Assembly (NCBI RefSeq): GCF_002278075.1
Contig: NZ_CP022989.1
Location: forward strand, 992,001 to 1,056,000
DNA length: 64,000 nucleotides
Direction of reading: 5' to 3'
Source: Paraburkholderia aromaticivorans
GTDB taxonomy: Bacteria > Pseudomonadota > Gammaproteobacteria > Burkholderiales > Burkholderiaceae
Below, in pieces: positions 1 to 9,757 of this stretch (within the stretch, counting starts at the first letter, position 1; each line of letters opens with the position of its first letter). Position numbers and translations under genes: made by a program. The notes under the pieces are model-generated. The model was not told the origin of the DNA. It saw only the letters and a program-made list of their open reading frames with translations, and searched no databases.

Positions 1-1469
1 CGCCTTTGCTGTTCGCGGACGGATGGCGCATCCCCAAGCGCGAATTCTTCATGGCGCGCCGCTCGATCCTGATGCTCGCGCTCGGCCTCGTTTTCATGAC
101 GGTAGTGGTGGTTGGCTACTTCGTGCATGCGCTGGTGCCGTCGATCTCGCTGCCGGTTGCGTTCGCGCTCGCCGCGGTGTTGTCCCCGACCGATGCGGTG
201 GCGCTGTCCGGCATCGTCGGCAAGGGCAAGATCCCCGGGCGGCTCATGCACATCCTGGAAGGCGAGGCGCTGATGAACGACGCCTCCGGACTGGTCGCGC
301 TGAAATTCGCCATTGCCGCGGCGCTGACGGGCGTGTTTTCGCTGCGCGATGCGTCGATCAGTTTCGTGATCATCGCCGTGGGCGGTGTCGTGACCGGCGC
401 GGCCGTGAGCTGGCTGTTCAGCTTCGTGTCGGCGCGCTTCCTGAATCTCACGGAAGAAGGCGATCCGGCGCCCGGCGTCGTGATGACGCTGCTGATTCCG
501 TTCGCCGCATATCTGATCGCGGAGCGCTTCGAGTTGTCGGGCATCCTCGCCGCGGTCGCCGCCGGCATGATGATGAACTACGCGACGATCGCGAACGCCG
601 GGTCGGTGTCATCGCGAGTGCGCGCCAACAGCACGTGGACGATGATCGAGTTCGTCTTCAACGGCATGGTGTTCATTCTGCTGGGGCTGCAGTTTCCCCA
701 CATTCTCGGCCGGGCATTGCTCGACGCGCACGAGACCAGCAATACGCAGGTCTGGCTGCTGATCGGCTATATCGCCGCAGTGGCGGTGGCGCTCTATACG
801 ATGCGCTTCATATGGGTCTGGCTGCTGCGCTGGTTCGCGAGCCGCGGCGCCGCGAAGCACGGCGTGTCGAATGCGGTACCCGGCTTGCGCATGGTCGCGA
901 TCACGACGGTGGCCGGGGTGCGCGGCGCCGTGACGCTCGCGGGCGTGCTGTCGTTGCCGGAGCTGTTGCCGGGCGGCATCCCATTGCCGGGCCGCGATCT
1001 GGCGATCTTCATCGCGTCCGGCGTGATTCTGCTCTCGCTGCTGGTGGCGGTCGTGGCGCTGCCGCTGTTGCTGAACGGCTGGCGCCGTGGCAAGGATCCG
1101 CACGCCGCCGAGGAATTGCTCGCGCGCACGATGGCCGCGCAAGCCGCGATTCGCGCGGTCGACGAGGTGCACGACACCGAGTGCGCGGATCTGGACGAGT
1201 CGGCCTCGGCGTATGCGGCGGATGTCACCGCGCGGGTGATGGATCTCTACCGGCGCCGCCTCGCCACGCTCGATGAAGAGCAGGAACCCCGCGAGCTGGC
1301 GCGCCGCGCCGATGCGCTGGAGTTCAGGATGAAGCTCGCGGCCATGAGAGCCGAGCGCAAGACGCTGCTGGCGCTGCGCAGCAGTCAGGAGATCAACGAC
1401 GAGACGTTGAACAAGCTCATGCGCGAAGTGGATCTGTCCGAGACTGCGCTGACGGCGCGAAGGCGATGA
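1..1469 (+). CDS. Na+/H+ antiporter, CPA1/NhaP type (5' end outside window)
   Basis: Integral inner-membrane monovalent cation/proton antiporter. The reading frame is already open at base 3, so the first part of the gene lies before the window. Several hydrophobic helices are visible, with the CPA1 signatures VLSPTDAVALSG and LMNDASGLVALKFAIAA, whose acidic residues sit in the ion-binding core. After about residue 355 of the visible part comes a charged cytoplasmic tail rich in Arg, Glu and Ala, as in YjcE/NhaP-type proteins. The role in pH and sodium homeostasis is known for the family. The ion actually moved (Na+, K+ or Li+) cannot be told from sequence. The gene ends with TGA at 1467-1469 and the next gene converges on it. 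Confidence 0.88.
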   Translation, partial: PLLFADGWRIPKREFFMARRSILMLALGLVFMTVVVVGYFVHALVPSISLPVAFALAAVLSPTDAVALSGIVGKGKIPGRLMHILEGEALMNDASGLVALKFAIAAALTGVFSLRDASISFVIIAVGGVVTGAAVSWLFSFVSARFLNLTEEGDPAPGVVMTLLIPFAAYLIAERFELSGILAAVAAGMMMNYATIANAGSVSSRVRANSTWTMIEFVFNGMVFILLGLQFPHILGRALLDAHETSNTQVWLLIGYIAAVAVALYTMRFIWVWLLRWFASRGAAKHGVSNAVPGLRMVAITTVAGVRGAVTLAGVLSLPELLPGGIPLPGRDLAIFIASGVILLSLLVAVVALPLLLNGWRRGKDPHAAEELLARTMAAQAAIRAVDEVHDTECADLDESASAYAADVTARVMDLYRRRLATLDEEQEPRELARRADALEFRMKLAAMRAERKTLLALRSSQEINDETLNKLMREVDLSETALTARRR

Positions 1470-1574
1470 TGCGTAGCGTGGCTGCGGGACCGCCGGTCAG
1501 AGCTTGCTTCGAATAAGACATCTCGGAAGAAGTAGCCCTGCCGGCGGCGAAACGATGGATACGAAAAAGGAAGA

Positions 1575-2882
1575 TCAGGCTACCTGACCTTGCACCGGCT
1601 TTCTTCTCAGGAGCGCATAGAGAATGATCGCGCCAAAGGTCGCGGTGCCGATGCCACCCAGACCAAAGCCGCCGAGCTTCAACGAGAAATCGCCGGCGCC
1701 GAGCACGAGCGTGACCGCGGCCACGATCAGATTGCGGTTGTCGGAGAAGTCCACCTTGTTGACGACCCAGATGCGCGCGCCGGTCACGGCGATCAGCCCG
1801 AATACGACAATCGACACGCCGCCCAGCACCGGCCCCGGAATGGTCTGGATCACCGCGCCGAACTTCGGCGAAAAGCCCAGCACCAAGGCGATCACCGCGG
1901 CGATCACGAAAACCAGCGTCGAATAAATCTTGGTGACGGCCATCACGCCGATGTTCTCGGCATACGTCGTGACACCGGTGCCGCCGGCAAAGCCGGACAC
2001 GATCGTCGCGAGTCCATCGCCGAGAAATGCGCGGCCCACGTAGCGGTCCAGATTCTGGCCCGTCATCGCGCTCACCGCCTTGATATGGCCGAGGTTCTCC
2101 GCCACCAGAATCACCGCGATCGGCGCGAGCAGGGTCATGGCCTGCATGTTGAAAACCGGCGCCGTGAAGTGCGGCATGCCGAACCACGCCGCGTTCGCGA
2201 CAATGGAGAAATCGATCGGCTTGCCCATGCCGAGGCCGTTCGTGACGATCGCGTAGATCCCATACGCCATCAGCAGGCCGACCAGAATCAGCAGACGCTG
2301 CAGCATGCCGCGCCCGAACACCGCGACCGCGCCGACGCACAGCACGGTGACCAGCGCCATCCACGAATCGAAGTTGCTGCCGCTCACGCCATGCACCGCG
2401 ATCGGCGCCAGATTCAAACCAATCACACAGACGATCGCACCCGTCACGACCGGCGGCATCAGCGTCTCGATCCATCGAGTGCCGACCGCCGACACGATCA
2501 GGCCGATCACCGCATACACCACGCCGCACGCGATGATCCCGCCGAGCGCCACCGGAATGTTCAGGTTCGGCCCGTGGCCGCCGTATCCCGTTACCGCGAT
2601 CACGAGACCGATGAACGCGAAGCTCGAGCCGAGATAGCTCGGCACACGCCCGCCCACCAGCACGAAAAACAGCAGCGTGCCGATGCCCGACATGAAGATG
2701 CACAGGTTCGGATCGAAGCCCATCAGCAACGGCGCGAGCACGGTCGAGCCGAACATCGCGACGACGTGTTGCACGCCCATGGCGAACATCTGCGGCCATG
2801 CGAGCCGCTCGTCAGTGCCGACAATGCGGCCCTCGGCAGGCGCGGGCTGGGTGCGCCAGCGGGGGAAGTAGGAATCGGCCAT
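1575..2882 (-). CDS. Nucleobase:cation symporter-2 permease, RutG-like (uracil/pyrimidine uptake)
   Basis: Inner-membrane NCS2 permease of 435 residues, the usual length for the family. It imports uracil or a related base with protons. From memory the sequence resembles E. coli RutG more than UraA: GVQHVVAMFGSTVLAP, FDPNLCIFMSGIGTLLFF, TYAENIGVMAVTKIYST and the end block LGGIGTATFGAII all match the RutG pattern. The start is ATG at 2882, preceded by an AGGAGAA ribosome site eight bases upstream. No other rut pyrimidine-degradation genes are in the window, so it looks like a stand-alone transporter. Uracil as substrate is inferred; xanthine or another base is possible within NCS2. Confidence 0.9.
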   Translation of the reverse strand: MADSYFPRWRTQPAPAEGRIVGTDERLAWPQMFAMGVQHVVAMFGSTVLAPLLMGFDPNLCIFMSGIGTLLFFVLVGGRVPSYLGSSFAFIGLVIAVTGYGGHGPNLNIPVALGGIIACGVVYAVIGLIVSAVGTRWIETLMPPVVTGAIVCVIGLNLAPIAVHGVSGSNFDSWMALVTVLCVGAVAVFGRGMLQRLLILVGLLMAYGIYAIVTNGLGMGKPIDFSIVANAAWFGMPHFTAPVFNMQAMTLLAPIAVILVAENLGHIKAVSAMTGQNLDRYVGRAFLGDGLATIVSGFAGGTGVTTYAENIGVMAVTKIYSTLVFVIAAVIALVLGFSPKFGAVIQTIPGPVLGGVSIVVFGLIAVTGARIWVVNKVDFSDNRNLIVAAVTLVLGAGDFSLKLGGFGLGGIGTATFGAIILYALLRRKPVQGQVA

Positions 2883-3127
2883 GGCGGGGGTTCTCCTCTG
2901 TTCGGCGCTATTTATGGTGGACGGCGCCGGAACAAGGCGCCGCCCAGGAAGTACGCGCGAGTGTACGGAGTGCCATTGGGCCTGGCAAGCTCGGGGAAAT
3001 GCGCGGCGCGGGCAAGCGGCGAATACCGCGGCACGCGGTGCGAGCAGGCCGCGCCGCCGGCGATGGCGCCCCTCGCTCAGTGAGGACCCAGGCGCGCTCT
3101 GCCGTGCCCATGAAGATCCTGGCGGGC

Positions 3128-4693
3128 TTAGCCGTGCCGCGCCTCCAGCGAAAACACCGTGACGGCCGCCTGCAACTGCCTCGCCTGATCCGCCATCGAC
3201 GCCGCGGCAGCCGCCGCCTGCTCCACCAGCGCCGCGTTCTGCTGCGTCACGTCGTCCATCTGCGCGACCGCGCGGTTGACTTCTTCAATGCCGGTGCTCT
3301 GCTCCTGCGACGCCGACGAAATCTCGCCCATGATGTCGGTCACCCGTTTGACCGCGTGCGTGACTTCAGCCATTGTCTGCCCGGCCCGCTCGGCCAGTTC
3401 GGCGCAGCTGCCCACGCGCGTCGTCGAGCTTTCGATCAGTTCCTTGATCTCCCTCGCCGACACCGCGCTGCGCTGCGCGAGCGAGCGCACTTCGCCCGCC
3501 ACGACCGCGAAGCCGCGCCCTTGTTCGCCGGCGCGCGCCGCTTCCACTGCCGCGTTCAGCGCGAGGATGTTGGTCTGGAACGCGATTCCTTCGATCACCG
3601 CGATGATGTCCGTCATGCGCTTCGAACCGGCCGCGAGTTCGCGCATCGTTTCGACCACGTCGCCGACGAGTTGGCTGCCGCGCGCCGCCACTTCCGACGC
3701 GCCGCGCGCCACGCCGCCCGCCTGCTGCGCGTTCTCGGCGTTCATCTTCACCGTCGAGGTCAGCTCCTGCATGCTCGACGCGGTTTCCTGCAGCGCGGCG
3801 GCCTGCTCTTCGGTGCGTTGCGACAGATCGGTATTGCCTTGCGCGATTTCGCCCGACGCCATCAGGATCGACTCGCTCGATTCGCTGATGCCCGACACAA
3901 TGCCGGCCAGCCGCTCACGCATATTGCGCAACGCGAACAGCAAACTGTGGGTGTCGCCGGCGCGGGTTTCGACGCGCACGCTCAGGTCGCCGGCCGCGAT
4001 GCGGTTGGCGATCTGCATCGCGTAATCGGGTTCACCGCCCAGTTGCCCGGACAGACGGCGCGCAATCACCATGGCGAGCAGCATGCCCGCGACGATCGCG
4101 CCCAGCGCCAGCGCGCTCATCACGATGCGCATATGCCGATAACCGGCGGACGCTTGCTGCTGCGCTTCGTTGGCCTGTTCGCGGCGATAGTCGATCAGCG
4201 CCGTGATGCGATCGCGCAGCGCCTCACTCGACGCAATCGCGCGGCGCACGAGTTCGTTGTTGTCGACGCCGGCCGGAATCGGTTCGAGACCGATCTGCTG
4301 ATGCACGATGCCTTCCCACACCGCCGACTTGCGCAGCACGTCGTCGAACATCTGCTGGCCCTTGCTCGTCTCGATGGTCGCGCGATACTGGTCGTAGGCG
4401 CCGCGCATCTCCTTGAGCGAGCCGACAATGCTGTCCTTCAGCTTTTGACGGCCGGCGTCGTCGGCGGCGTAGCCGAGGTTCGCGGCGGCCAGATCCGAAT
4501 CGATCTTATGGCGGTTCGCCTCCTCCATCCAGTAGAGGCCGTTCATGTGCCTATTGCAGATGGTGTCCGTAATGTCGTGCATCGACGACAGCGTACTCAG
4601 CGAAGTCACGCCGATCACGACGCAAAACCCGATCACAACGGAAAACGCCAGCAGCAGTTTCCTGAACACAGGCATACGGTCGAACCACTTCAT
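3128..4693 (-). CDS. Methyl-accepting chemotaxis protein (4HB-type sensor, HAMP, MA domain)
   Basis: Transmembrane chemoreceptor of about 521 residues. TM1 is near residues 6-28, followed by a periplasmic helical bundle of four-helix-bundle MCP type, TM2 near 190-212, a HAMP segment, and the cytoplasmic methylated signalling domain. The conserved hairpin tip region contains [20 protein letters not shown], the CheA/CheW contact site. I chose ATG at 4693 because AAGGA lies seven bases upstream; an in-frame GTG at 4708 would overlap that site. There is no CheR-docking tail at the C-terminus. The ligand is unknown. A close paralogue of the signalling domain lies at 7993-9757. Confidence 0.9.
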   Translation of the reverse strand: MKWFDRMPVFRKLLLAFSVVIGFCVVIGVTSLSTLSSMHDITDTICNRHMNGLYWMEEANRHKIDSDLAAANLGYAADDAGRQKLKDSIVGSLKEMRGAYDQYRATIETSKGQQMFDDVLRKSAVWEGIVHQQIGLEPIPAGVDNNELVRRAIASSEALRDRITALIDYRREQANEAQQQASAGYRHMRIVMSALALGAIVAGMLLAMVIARRLSGQLGGEPDYAMQIANRIAAGDLSVRVETRAGDTHSLLFALRNMRERLAGIVSGISESSESILMASGEIAQGNTDLSQRTEEQAAALQETASSMQELTSTVKMNAENAQQAGGVARGASEVAARGSQLVGDVVETMRELAAGSKRMTDIIAVIEGIAFQTNILALNAAVEAARAGEQGRGFAVVAGEVRSLAQRSAVSAREIKELIESSTTRVGSCAELAERAGQTMAEVTHAVKRVTDIMGEISSASQEQSTGIEEVNRAVAQMDDVTQQNAALVEQAAAAAASMADQARQLQAAVTVFSLEARHG

Positions 4694-4980
4694 TTCACCA
4701 TCCTTCACGAGTCACGTCGGGACGCTCGCGCCGCCACGCCATCGCGAAACATTTCGCGATTTTTCGGTTGCGCGGCGACCCACCCACCTCATTTACGGCG
4801 GCGGGCGCAGCGACTTGATGCGAGAAATGCCAGGCATAACCGGGACAGGATGTTGTAAACCATGCTTCGCGCAAGGAGGGCCGATCGCGGAAGGCCGCGC
4901 GAGCGGCAAGTCGGTGCAACGATTATTGGGATTCGTCTGATATGTGGGGCGGACGCGAACGCTTAGACTGAGCCTGCTGC

Positions 4981-5067
4981 GTTGACCCCCATGACGTTGG
5001 TCCCCATGACGTTCGTCCCCATGACGTTCGTCCCCATGACGTTCGTCCCCATGACGTTCGTCCCCAT
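4981..5067. repeat. 15-bp tandem repeat, five full units plus a partial one
   Basis: The unit GACGTTCGTCCCCAT occurs five times head to tail from 4993 to 5067; the first copy has G instead of C at position seven. A degenerate 12-base partial unit precedes it at 4981-4992. There are no spacers, so this is not a CRISPR array. The copies are almost identical, which points to recent slippage or selection. Each unit contains ATG, and the period of 15 keeps every frame open on both strands. Confidence 0.9.
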
Positions 5068-5104
5068 GAGTAAGCGCATGCGATGTTGTAACTCTCCGAC
5101 TTTT

Positions 5105-5138
5105 CCGCTCACGCCCCCCGGCGTGAGCGGTTTTTTTT
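5105..5138 (+). terminator. Strong intrinsic terminator, plus strand, no gene assigned
   Basis: A perfect 11-bp stem (CCGCTCACGCC paired with GGCGTGAGCGG) with a CCCC loop is followed by eight T residues on the plus strand. On the minus strand there is no T-run after the stem, so it is directional. Both flanking genes are on the minus strand, so the transcript it ends is not explained by any annotated gene. Confidence 0.8.
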
Positions 5139-5146
5139 CGTCCGCG

Positions 5147-6697
5147 TCAAAGGGCATTCTTCGCTTTGGTGTCCTGCCCCGCCGCAACGGCGGCATTGTG
5201 CGTCGCACGGGTCGTCGCACCATAGCACAGCGCGCGATTGCGGCCCGCATCTTTGGCTTGATAGAGGGCTTCGTCGGCGGCATTCACGAGGGCGCGGTTC
5301 GTGGCGAAGGTCGCGCCTCGCGCGGTCGCCACGCCGATGCTCACGGTCAGCACGTGATGCGAACTCGCCACGTGCCGAAGCTGCAGCGCCTGAATCGCGG
5401 CGCGAATCTTCTCGGCGATATGCATTGCGCCGGTTTCGTCGGTATTGGGCAGCAGCACGGCAAATTCTTCGCCGCCGTAGCGCGCCGCCGTGTCGCCGGG
5501 GCGGCGCACGCTCTGCGAGATGCAGCGGGCCACGCCGATAAGCGCTTCGTCGCCCGCCGAATGGCCGTACAGGTCGTTAAAACCCTTGAAACTGTCGACG
5601 TCGATCAGCAGCATCGACAGCGGCCATGCGTTGCGTTGCGCGCGGCGCCACTCTTCTTCGGCCTCTTCCTCGAAGGTCCGGCGATTGAAGAGGCCGGTCA
5701 GCCCGTCGGTGCGCGCCAGCACGCGCAACTCTTCTTCGGCCGCGCGGCGATGCCGCATCTGCTGGGAGAACAGCACGGCCAGTGCGATGATCGTCACATC
5801 GAGCGCGGCGATCAGCGTGCCGATAATCCACGCGCGGCGCCGCCACTCCACGAAGATGTCGCGCGTGGAGAGCGCGACGTCGAGGATCAGCGGATACATA
5901 TCGATATGACGGAACGCGTACCAGCGCTCGACGCCGTCGATCGCCGCGGTGCCGAAGAAGTCGCCGCTCGGCTGCTGGGTGAAGCGTGAGTAGTTGGCAG
6001 TGCCAGTCAGATTGATCCCGATGATCTTCGGATCGTAGGGACGCCGCATCAGCATCGTGCCGTCGCTCAACATCAGCGCCATCGACCCGCCGGCGCCGAG
6101 ATGCATGCCGGCGAACAGACTGTGGAAATAGGTGAGGCGCATGGTGCCCACCACCACGCCGGCGAAACTGCCGTCCGGCCGCGTGATCCGCCGGCTCAGC
6201 GCGATGCTGACGTCTTTGCCGGTCACCTTGGGCACGAACGGGTGACTGATGAACAGGCCGACATTGGGCGAGTCCCGCTGCACCTTGAAGTAATCGCGGT
6301 CGGCCAAATTGATCTGGCGCGGCGGCGAGGCCTGTGAGTCGAACCGGACGTTGCCGGTCTCGTCGGTCACGAGAATCGAACCCATGTATTTCGCGCTTGC
6401 CGAGCCGTCAAACAACACCATCTGGCGGATCGCCGGCGTCAGATCCAGCACGCCGGGCTGTTTCAACCCCTCGATCACCGCGCGCAGCGAGAGATCATAG
6501 ATCTCGAGATTGCGCGACACGTCGCGTTCGACCAGCAGCGACACGTTGAACACCGAATCCTGGGCGCGCCGCAATGCGTCGTCGCGCATCTGCGCCAGCA
6601 CCCACACGGCGATCGCGAGTATCGCGCTGGCTAGCACGATACTGATCGCAATCACGATGTTCGGTCGGCGCGTCACCATGGTTTTTTGTTCGAGCAT
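5147..6697 (-). CDS. Membrane-bound diguanylate cyclase (dCache sensor + GGDEF)
   Basis: Makes cyclic di-GMP from two GTP in response to a periplasmic signal. An N-terminal TM helix is followed by a long extracytoplasmic Cache-like sensor region of roughly 240 residues, a second TM helix, and a C-terminal GGDEF domain. The catalytic motif reads GGEEF (in RYGGEEFAVLLPNTD), compatible with activity. RPGD lies five residues before it, which fits the RxxD inhibitory site for product feedback. ATG at 6697 is preferred; a TTG at 6754 and an ATG at 6679 are in frame, and none has a strong ribosome site. The signal sensed is unknown. Confidence 0.88.
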   Translation of the reverse strand: MLEQKTMVTRRPNIVIAISIVLASAILAIAVWVLAQMRDDALRRAQDSVFNVSLLVERDVSRNLEIYDLSLRAVIEGLKQPGVLDLTPAIRQMVLFDGSASAKYMGSILVTDETGNVRFDSQASPPRQINLADRDYFKVQRDSPNVGLFISHPFVPKVTGKDVSIALSRRITRPDGSFAGVVVGTMRLTYFHSLFAGMHLGAGGSMALMLSDGTMLMRRPYDPKIIGINLTGTANYSRFTQQPSGDFFGTAAIDGVERWYAFRHIDMYPLILDVALSTRDIFVEWRRRAWIIGTLIAALDVTIIALAVLFSQQMRHRRAAEEELRVLARTDGLTGLFNRRTFEEEAEEEWRRAQRNAWPLSMLLIDVDSFKGFNDLYGHSAGDEALIGVARCISQSVRRPGDTAARYGGEEFAVLLPNTDETGAMHIAEKIRAAIQALQLRHVASSHHVLTVSIGVATARGATFATNRALVNAADEALYQAKDAGRNRALCYGATTRATHNAAVAAGQDTKAKNAL

Positions 6698-6845
6698 GCG
6701 CGGACCAACGCGCGTGAGCAGGAGGGCCGCGTCCCGGCTGGCGCGCACCGTCAACCGGTAGCCTACCAGACGCGGTGGCGCACCGGATAAGCGACGAAGC
6801 GGGTTTTTTGCCGGCCCGGGCGAAGGCGGACGCGTTCGCCTGCAT

Positions 6846-7547
6846 TCAGCCGGTGTGCAGGTCGAGGACGGGACCGCGGGCCGAGCGGCTCAGGGCGCGG
6901 ATGTCGGCGGTTTCGAGCACCGTTTTGTCGGCGCCATGGCGCGCGACGGCCAGCATCGCGCGCCCTATGTCTTCCGTGCTCAGAATCCGGTTGGGCAGGA
7001 GCGCACGCAGGGTCGGCAGGAAGGGCTTTGCCAGCATGTAGAACAGCCGGTACGAGCGGGTCTTCGAGCGCGCGCCGTTCAGCGGTTCGATCACGCCGGG
7101 ACGGAATAGATAGACACCCTTGAACGGCAGCCGCCGCAGCGCGTTCTCGGTCCTGCCCTTGACGCGTGCCCACATGCTGCTGCCCTGCTCCGTGCTGTCG
7201 GTGCCCGCACCGGACACGTAGACGAAGGTCATCTGCGGATTGAGGCGGGCGAGCGTCTGTGCCGCTGTCATCGTCAGGTCGTAGGTGAGCCGCGAATACT
7301 CGGCCTCCCGCATCCCCGCCGACGACACACCCAGGCAGAAGAAGCACGCATCGAAACCCTTGAGTGATGCTTCGACCGCGCGATAGTCCATCAGGTCCGG
7401 CTGAATCACTTCGATGAGCCGTGGATCGAGTTGACCGCTGCGCGTGCGGCCGACTGTCTGGACCGCTTCGACATCGGGCGCGCGCAGGCATTCGCGCAAT
7501 ACGCCCTGTCCCACCATGCCGGTCGCGCCGAATACAAGAACCTTCAT
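6846..7547 (-). CDS. NAD(P)-binding Rossmann protein, atypical SDR / NAD-dependent epimerase-like
   Basis: Soluble protein of 233 residues. It opens with a Rossmann strand and glycine loop, MKVLVFGATGMVGQG, typical of atypical short-chain dehydrogenases (NmrA/HTATIP2-like). A further conserved block is FVYVSGAGTDSTEQGSSMW, and the later FRPGVIEPLNG resembles oxidoreductase HTATIP2 relatives. Catalysis is doubtful because the usual YxxxK is not clear. ATG at 7547 has GGAGCAGG upstream; an ATG nine codons earlier is less likely. It diverges from the chemoreceptor gene at 7993. The substrate is unknown. Confidence 0.8.
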   Translation of the reverse strand: MKVLVFGATGMVGQGVLRECLRAPDVEAVQTVGRTRSGQLDPRLIEVIQPDLMDYRAVEASLKGFDACFFCLGVSSAGMREAEYSRLTYDLTMTAAQTLARLNPQMTFVYVSGAGTDSTEQGSSMWARVKGRTENALRRLPFKGVYLFRPGVIEPLNGARSKTRSYRLFYMLAKPFLPTLRALLPNRILSTEDIGRAMLAVARHGADKTVLETADIRALSRSARGPVLDLHTG

Positions 7548-7992
7548 GATGCCTGCTCCATGATCGCCGGGCATTGCCCCAGCCGGTTTTCATGCCGCCC
7601 GGTTCGGCGTGGTGACGTGCTTCTTGGACGTGGCTGCATGACTCGCACCCCACGTGCGCAATATCAAACAGAAATGTGATGCGATGTTTTCACGCCATGA
7701 CTGAATATATTCGTTTCGCACCGAATTTCACTTTTTCTGGTCGTTGCACGCAACCTTTATAGAGAAATACCCGTGTTGCCCTCAGTATTCCACGGCGCGA
7801 TCCGATATTCCGCAAATGGGATACCTATTTTGTGTCCGACGTCGATGCCCGGTAAGTGAGGTGCCCGACGTAGACATCAATGGGTAAACAGCGCGGGGCC
7901 GCCGCAATGCACGACGGTCACACAGACGCTCCCATGTCCGGACCTGAGAGTCCATTGCGAACGCATTCACGTTTCGTTATTGGAGAAAAATC
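7548..7992. other. Divergent intergenic region, no gene seen
   Basis: These 445 bases lie between the divergent genes at 7547 and 7993. The stretch 7680-7790 is noticeably richer in A and T than its surroundings and is the likely promoter area for both directions. I do not see a confident sigma-70 or flagellar sigma-28 promoter, nor a coding region. Confidence 0.5.
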
Positions 7993-9757
7993 GTGACATT
8001 AAAACACCTCACCATCAAGGCCAAACTCGTTGCCGGCTTCGGCATGCTGTCTCTTATCGTCGTCGCGGTTTCCACGCTTTCCCTGAAGGCACTCAGCGAC
8101 TCAACCGATGGTTTCTCCAGCTTCGTGCACGGTATCAACGCGCGTGCCGACATGGCGATGCAGGTGCGAACCGCCGTCGACCGACGGGCCATCGCCGCGC
8201 GCAATCTCGTGCTGGTGACCAAACCTCAGGACCTGGACCTGGAGAAAGCCGATGTGCTGCGCGCACACGAAGATGTGCAAACGGATCTGAAGAAACTCAA
8301 CGACATGATCGCCACGGCGACGGACACGTCGCAGAAAGCGCGCAGTCTCGTCGCCGAGATCAATCGGGTGGAGGCCGCGTACGGCCCGGTCGCCACCGGC
8401 ATCGTCAATCTCGCGCTGACCAACAAACGCGACGAGGCGATCGTCAAGATGGACGATGAATGCCGGCCGTTGCTCGCCGCGCTGGTTCGCGCCACCAACG
8501 CGTATGCCGACTACACGCACGCACGTCAGGAACAGCTGATCAACGACTACTCGGCGCACTACGAGAACCAGCGCAATCTGCTGATCGCGATCAGCTTGAT
8601 CGCGGTGGCGCTCGCGATCGGCGCATGCGTAGTGATTACGCGCGCGGTCACCGGACCGTTGCGCCAGGCGATCGACGTCGCGCGCACCGTGTCGGAAGGC
8701 GATCTGCGCGCGCATCACCGTGAGCGGCAGCGACGAGACCAGCAAGCTGCTGGGCGCGTTGCGCGAAATGAACGAACGGCTGACGGCGATCGTCGGCCGC
8801 GTGCGCGACAGCAGCACGAGCATTGCCGGCGCGGCACGCCAGATCGCCGCGGGCAATATGGACCTGAGCCAGCGCACCGAGCAGCAGGCGGCCTCGTTGC
8901 AGGAAACGGCGTCGAGCATGGAGGAACTCACGTCCACCGTGAGGCAGAACGCCGACAATGCGCAGCAGGGCAGCATGCTGGCGACGAATGCATCGTCGGT
9001 CGCCCAGAAAGGCAGCGAAGTGGTCGGCCAGGTGGTGAGCACCATGCACGATATCAGCGACAGCTCCACCAAGATCGCGGACATCACCGGCATGATCGAA
9101 GGCATTGCATTCCAGACGAACATTCTTGCGCTGAACGCAGCCGTCGAAGCGGCGCGCGCCGGCGAACAGGGGCGCGGTTTCGCGGTGGTCGCGAGCGAAG
9201 TCAGAAGCCTCGCGCAGCGTTCGTCGAGCGCGGCCAAGGAGATCAAGGACTTGATCGCCAGCTCCGTGGACAAGATCCGCGACGGCTCGGTGCTCGCGGG
9301 CGAAGCCGGCAAGACGATGGCCGAAGTCACTCAGGCGGTGGCGCGGGTGACGGACATCATGTCGGAAATCGCGGCGGCGTCGAGTGAACAAAGCCGTGGC
9401 ATCGAGCAAGTCAATCTTGCGATCACGCAGATGGACAACGTCACGCAACAGAATGCCGCCTTGGTGGAAGAAGCAGCGGCGGCTTCGCGGTCGATGGAAG
9501 ATCAGGGCCAGCAGTTGAATGAGGCGGTGGCGTTCTTTCAGATTCTGAGTAGCGATGCGGCCACGATGCCTGCTTCAGCTGCTCCGTTGCATAAGGTGAC
9601 GCCGCGACGCGAGCCGGCTGTTGCGCCGGTCCGGCGCGTCGTCCGCGCGACGCCTGCGCCGGTAGGTGCGACGGTTGCCGCGCCGCTCGCCGTGCCGGCG
9701 ATGGCAGCCGTGGCGGCGGTTGCAGCCGGTGCGGATGACGAGTGGGATAAGTTCTGA
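7993..9757 (+). pseudogene. Methyl-accepting chemotaxis protein with frameshift in a GC dinucleotide run
   Basis: The two halves of one chemoreceptor are in different frames. The first (GTG at 7993, GGAG site at 7982-7985) gives TM1, a four-helix sensor, TM2 and the start of HAMP up to EGDLRA. The second resumes as [14 protein letters not shown] and carries the complete methylation/signalling domain with [20 protein letters not shown]. The break sits in GCGCGCGC at 8706-8713; two more bases (one CG) would restore the frame. The downstream part ends in an Ala/Pro-rich linker and DEWDKF, which fits the WxxF CheR/CheB docking tail. It could be a true mutation, a reversible slippage site or a sequencing error. 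Confidence 0.85.

Larger units (their letters stand above)
4694..5146. other. Intergenic region with tandem repeat and orphan plus-strand terminator
   Basis: The 453 bases separate the chemoreceptor start from the diguanylate cyclase stop, both on the minus strand. The part next to 4693 should carry the chemoreceptor promoter. The distal part holds a 15-bp tandem repeat and a strong hairpin with a T-run that only works for plus-strand transcription. No convincing protein gene is seen here. Short reading frames through the repeat encode MTFVP or MGTNV pentapeptides, but they follow simply from the 15-bp period. Confidence 0.6.

Noticed and set aside
1590..3083. Long plus-strand frame of 497 codons opposite the nucleobase permease
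   Set aside because: It is His/Arg/Asp-rich, has no recognisable domain and is the antisense shadow of a clear permease gene in GC-rich DNA.
2798..4858. 686-codon plus-strand frame over the first chemoreceptor
   Set aside because: Its composition is extremely Arg/His/Ala-rich and it mirrors the third-position GC of the chemoreceptor on the other strand.
4981..5067. CRISPR array
   Set aside because: The units are contiguous 15-mers without spacers.
4963..5283. Minus-strand frame ending in MGTNV repeats
   Set aside because: It starts inside the diguanylate cyclase gene and has no ribosome site; the repeats are open in every frame because the unit is 15 bases.
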